Source: Davidsoniella eucalypti (taxonomy: Eukaryota; Ascomycota; Sordariomycetes; Microascales; Ceratocystidaceae). From it: DNA of 64,000 nt. The notes beneath the pieces were generated by a model that saw only the letters and a list, made by a program, of their open reading frames with translations, was not told the origin of the DNA and made no database searches. Of the stretch, positions 61,065 through 64,000 are shown one piece after another. The DNA lies in the NCBI GenBank assembly GCA_004009845.1, contig RMBW01000059.1:62001-126000 (forward strand), read 5' to 3'. Both the position numbers and the translations under genes were made by a program. Positions within the stretch are counted from its first letter, which is position 1; the number at the start of each line of letters is the position of its first letter.

Positions 61065-61112
61065 AGCTGGATAGCTGGATAGCTGGATAGCTGGATAGCT
61101 GGATAGCTGGAT
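61065..61112. repeat. 8-bp tandem repeat, six perfect AGCTGGAT units
   Basis: Six uninterrupted copies of AGCTGGAT in noncoding DNA, followed by a diverged ATC. A minisatellite-like array. Confidence 0.95.
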
Positions 61113-64000
61113 ATCGGTAATGGGTTGTGCGTCCGGCAGAGACGAAAATAGATAGAATTACTGAGTCGATAGGTGCTCCATAGCTTCCTCGTGCGATATT
61201 CCAATTCATCCGACTCCGACGTTCCATGTCGACTATGGCCGCCTGGAGTGCTTTTAGTAGGTGTAATTTCCAAAAGGGATTCTAGCCAAACGAATGACAA
61301 TAAGCAGTATCCATGAAAAAAAAAAAGTGCATAAGACTACCATGTGAATGTCTTGGTAGTAGATGATTACATTCCATATGACAGACATACTGCAAAGCTC
61401 TGATCAGCAAGAATATGCACTGGAACATTACCGGCATAACACAGACGCTAGAAGAAAAAATTGAAAAGCAATAATGAAAATGGAATGGAGGGCTACAGTA
61501 GCAGCAATATTAGGCCCTATTTCCATATCCTGAATAGCCAACACCAATCGGATGTTTTAGCTCCAGTTATGACGGGCTGAGGGTTGGTTGACATGTACAC
61601 ACTACATAGTATGCAAGAGTTGGTCTCCTCAGATTGCATGATCACTTAAACGGAGATATGAGGTTTGGTAACAAAACGAGGCTCATGGCTATGGCAAGGT
61701 CTGATATCTGACAGCTGGTTCTCTTAAACATGTTTTCTTTCAAATCCAGCCGTCTGCAACATGATCACCATGATCTATTCATGATTCCCGATGCTACTAG
61801 GAGCCCATTTATCACATTATACCACCAGGATTCTTTTCTCTTCTGTGTTTAGGGGAAGACTCTCTAGTATAATAATATAGGTACCCCTCCTCGCGTAAAT
61901 ATGGACATCAGGCCAATGTAGGTCGATGGATATGACAGGACACATATTTCAAATCAACTGTCTTTTTTCTTTTTAGCGAACTATCATACGGTGGCTTGTG
62001 AGTTTTAATCCGTGTTAACTTTGGTATGTTCGCATGTACGTGTTCCCAGTTGTACGTTGACTTATCGAGCCAAGGTTGAAGCGTATTTTATTTGCCTGGA
62101 GCAAAACTTTCCACTAGGTCTTACTTTTAAGCAGGTCTGCGTGCAAGGACGTTCGTAATCCTATCGGACTATAACTTATTTAATATTTAACTTGATAAAC
62201 TTTAGACCAAACAACATCGAGACTGGAGATGGGGCGTGGACTGTCCTGGCACCCCGAAAATTGACTTCAACTTGCCGACTACTAGACTAGTATATCCAGC
62301 TTTTTTGTTGTTAAATGCAAAAGTCCAAGTTTCACTCTTATTAAAATTTAAAAAAAAATATATTAAAAAAAAAAAAGCCATCAAAATTCACTGCGCAACT
62401 CCATACTTTATAAATACAGATTCTGGACTCTTTTCCCTTTTTTAAACATATATTTTTTTCTTTTCGTTCCGTCTTCATATCTGTATTTCTCATCATTTGA
62501 TCTTGACCTTTGCTTTTCCTTTTTGGCTCCTAACTGCGTAAATATCGATATTGGCCAGAGCTAGGTGTTATATGTACCTTAATTTCATTCTTACCGCTCT
62601 ACTCCCATGCATATATACATGTAGTTACAGCTAGAAAATAGCCATTTTGTCTACATTTACTGCATGATTTAAAATATAAAAGACACAGAAAAAACCAAGA
62701 TACAAAATCGGGTCCCAGATGAAAGCCCTAAAGATCGCCACGATGGGTTCGTAAGAATAGAGAGAACCCTGAAGCTCCGATGAAGGTCTTTTCCTTATCG
62801 AGTTTAGCGAGGGAAAAACACGGGCTTTTTCTTTTTCTTTGCACTTACATGACATAACCCTTGTAACCCTATATGAGTACATCGTGCTAGAAAAAGAAAA
62901 AGAGAAAAAAAAAAACATAAGCAAAAAAAGACGATGAACAGATAATCGCTTGGTGTATCTGTATTTTCGGTTTAGGTCTAGTCTAGTTCAGACATAGATA
63001 TCGGGCTTTCAGCCATTCTTAATTTCCTTGCGTATTTCTTTGGTTCCGCACTTTGTTCGCCGATTGTTTTAGGGAATCAGTCTTTGTTTCTTCCACCGTA
63101 TTTTGTTTTTGGAGCTGACTTGGGCTCCAGACAAAATATGGAATACTGTTCTCGATCAAGAGACACAAAGCAAGTGTAAGCCGGGAAAGATGGTAGTGAA
63201 AGTAGAGAGAGTGTCTGCAGTTGTACTCGTCATGACTTATGATTGTTTATTGCTGTCATATTAGTATATAAAGCCGTTATTTCTGTCCCAGGGTCTCGTT
63301 GAATTTCAAGACTAGTCAGCAGGGGTTTGTTTGTTAAACAGAGATCTGAGCTAGCCAGTTTTCTTGGTTGCAGCAAAAGAAGGAAATGAGAGAACGAAGG
63401 AAACGGTGGAAGAGAATGAGGGGACCAGAGCCAAGTTACGACTAGACTAGGGCATCAGAGAAACAAGAATAGAGGAGAAAATCGGGAGAGAGAGAGAGAG
63501 AAAAAAAAGAGACAGAGCAAAGAAAGAATGAGAGGAGAGAAAAGAGACAACAAACAAAACGAGAAAACCAATTCCAGGCTCAGAAGGGAATATCCTGTAG
63601 CAGAAACCCGACAAGACACCTTAGTCGAGGTTCCAGCCTGGGTCTATATCTAGGATGCTTCTACTTTGGTCGAGCCCAGGTCCGTCCACTTGTCAAGGAT
63701 ATTAAGTCCAGGGCTTTCCTTTATGCTATGATTACCTTTTTGTTGTTAGACGCTTGTTGTCTCATTTCTCTAATTTTTCTTTTGTGTGTGTTCTTGTCTG
63801 GGGGAAGCCCAGCGTCGACTTATTTTCTGCTCTCTGTTACTTATTGCTAGACTCGAGTTTGGGAGGGGCTTCAAAGAGAAAACACAAGCGATAACTTGAA
63901 AAAAGGATGCTTCTAGTAAAACGAAGGGGGGCACGTATGCGTCTATCGTGATAGGAGGCCATGGCCTGGCCCGGCCTTGGCCTCACGATATTCGCAGCCG

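Larger units (their letters stand above)
52039..64000. other. 12-kb region with no supportable gene
   Basis: The first ~100 bases are the protease leader and promoter. Beyond that I see only short overlapping ORFs, purine-rich stretches (57245-57360, 58740-58815, 63360-63560), an 8-bp tandem repeat (61065-61112) and small palindromes. A possible relic exon lies at 55680-55934. The last bases (63961-64000) are open in more than one frame and might begin or end a gene outside the window, but this is too short to call. Confidence 0.5.

Noticed and set aside
63961..64000. ATG in a GC-rich context at the right edge
   Set aside because: Only 13 codons visible and the opposite strand is also open; cannot tell start, end or noise.

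Overview
The window looks like nuclear DNA of a filamentous ascomycete (Pezizomycotina). Protein genes have short introns (51-94 nt, one of 320 nt) with GTAAGT/GTGAGT-type donors and CTAAC/CTAAT-like branch points. Recognisable fungal families include a full-length PDR-type ABC transporter, a Zn2Cys6 regulator, a DUF7053-like protein, HAS1, a bifunctional PFK-2/FBPase-2 and holocytochrome c synthase. Gene spacing is wide: about 14 genes in 64 kb, with AT-rich intergenic DNA between GC-richer genes. I cannot name the species; a Eurotiomycete or close relative is an inference from family content only.

Layout. 1-428: start of a cytidine/deoxycytidylate-deaminase-fold gene (-), cut by the window edge. 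1986-3131: METTL21/EFM-type lysine methyltransferase (+). 3132-9153: 6 kb without a gene. 9154-13604: 1459-aa SNQ2-like ABC-G drug-efflux pump (+). 14841-17223: a transposon-derived cluster made of a MITE-like element with 84-bp perfect inverted repeats, an ORF with a Tc1-type helix-turn-helix DNA-binding domain but no DDE catalytic domain, and a second 683-bp element with ~60-bp inverted repeats that begins 4 bp after that ORF's stop codon. 17919-18556: small secreted protein (+). 19051-20212 (-) and 21007-23225 (+): cytochrome c heme lyase and an ADCK2/Cqd1-like UbiB kinase, a divergent pair of predicted mitochondrial genes. 24755-26212: DUF7053-like protein (+). 27536-27620: intron-containing tRNA-Ala(CGC), whose 3' end lies in one arm of a ~100-bp inverted repeat. 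30205-31719: membrane acyltransferase-3 (+). 33433-35606: Zn2Cys6 regulator (+). 36406-38287: triple-KH RNA-binding protein (+). 41080-42889: HAS1 DEAD-box helicase (-). 44740-46309: PFK-2/FBPase-2 (-). 50564-52038: secreted pepsin-like aspartic protease (-). 52039-64000: 12 kb with no gene I can support.

Most genes are unrelated housekeeping or membrane/secretory functions, and there is no biosynthetic cluster. The two places worth a closer look are the transposon-derived cluster at 14.8-17.2 kb, with its catalytic-domain-less DNA-binding protein, and the tRNA-Ala inverted-repeat island at 26.7-27.9 kb. Exon boundaries were derived by hand from splice signals and frame continuity. Family names are by motif recognition, not database search.
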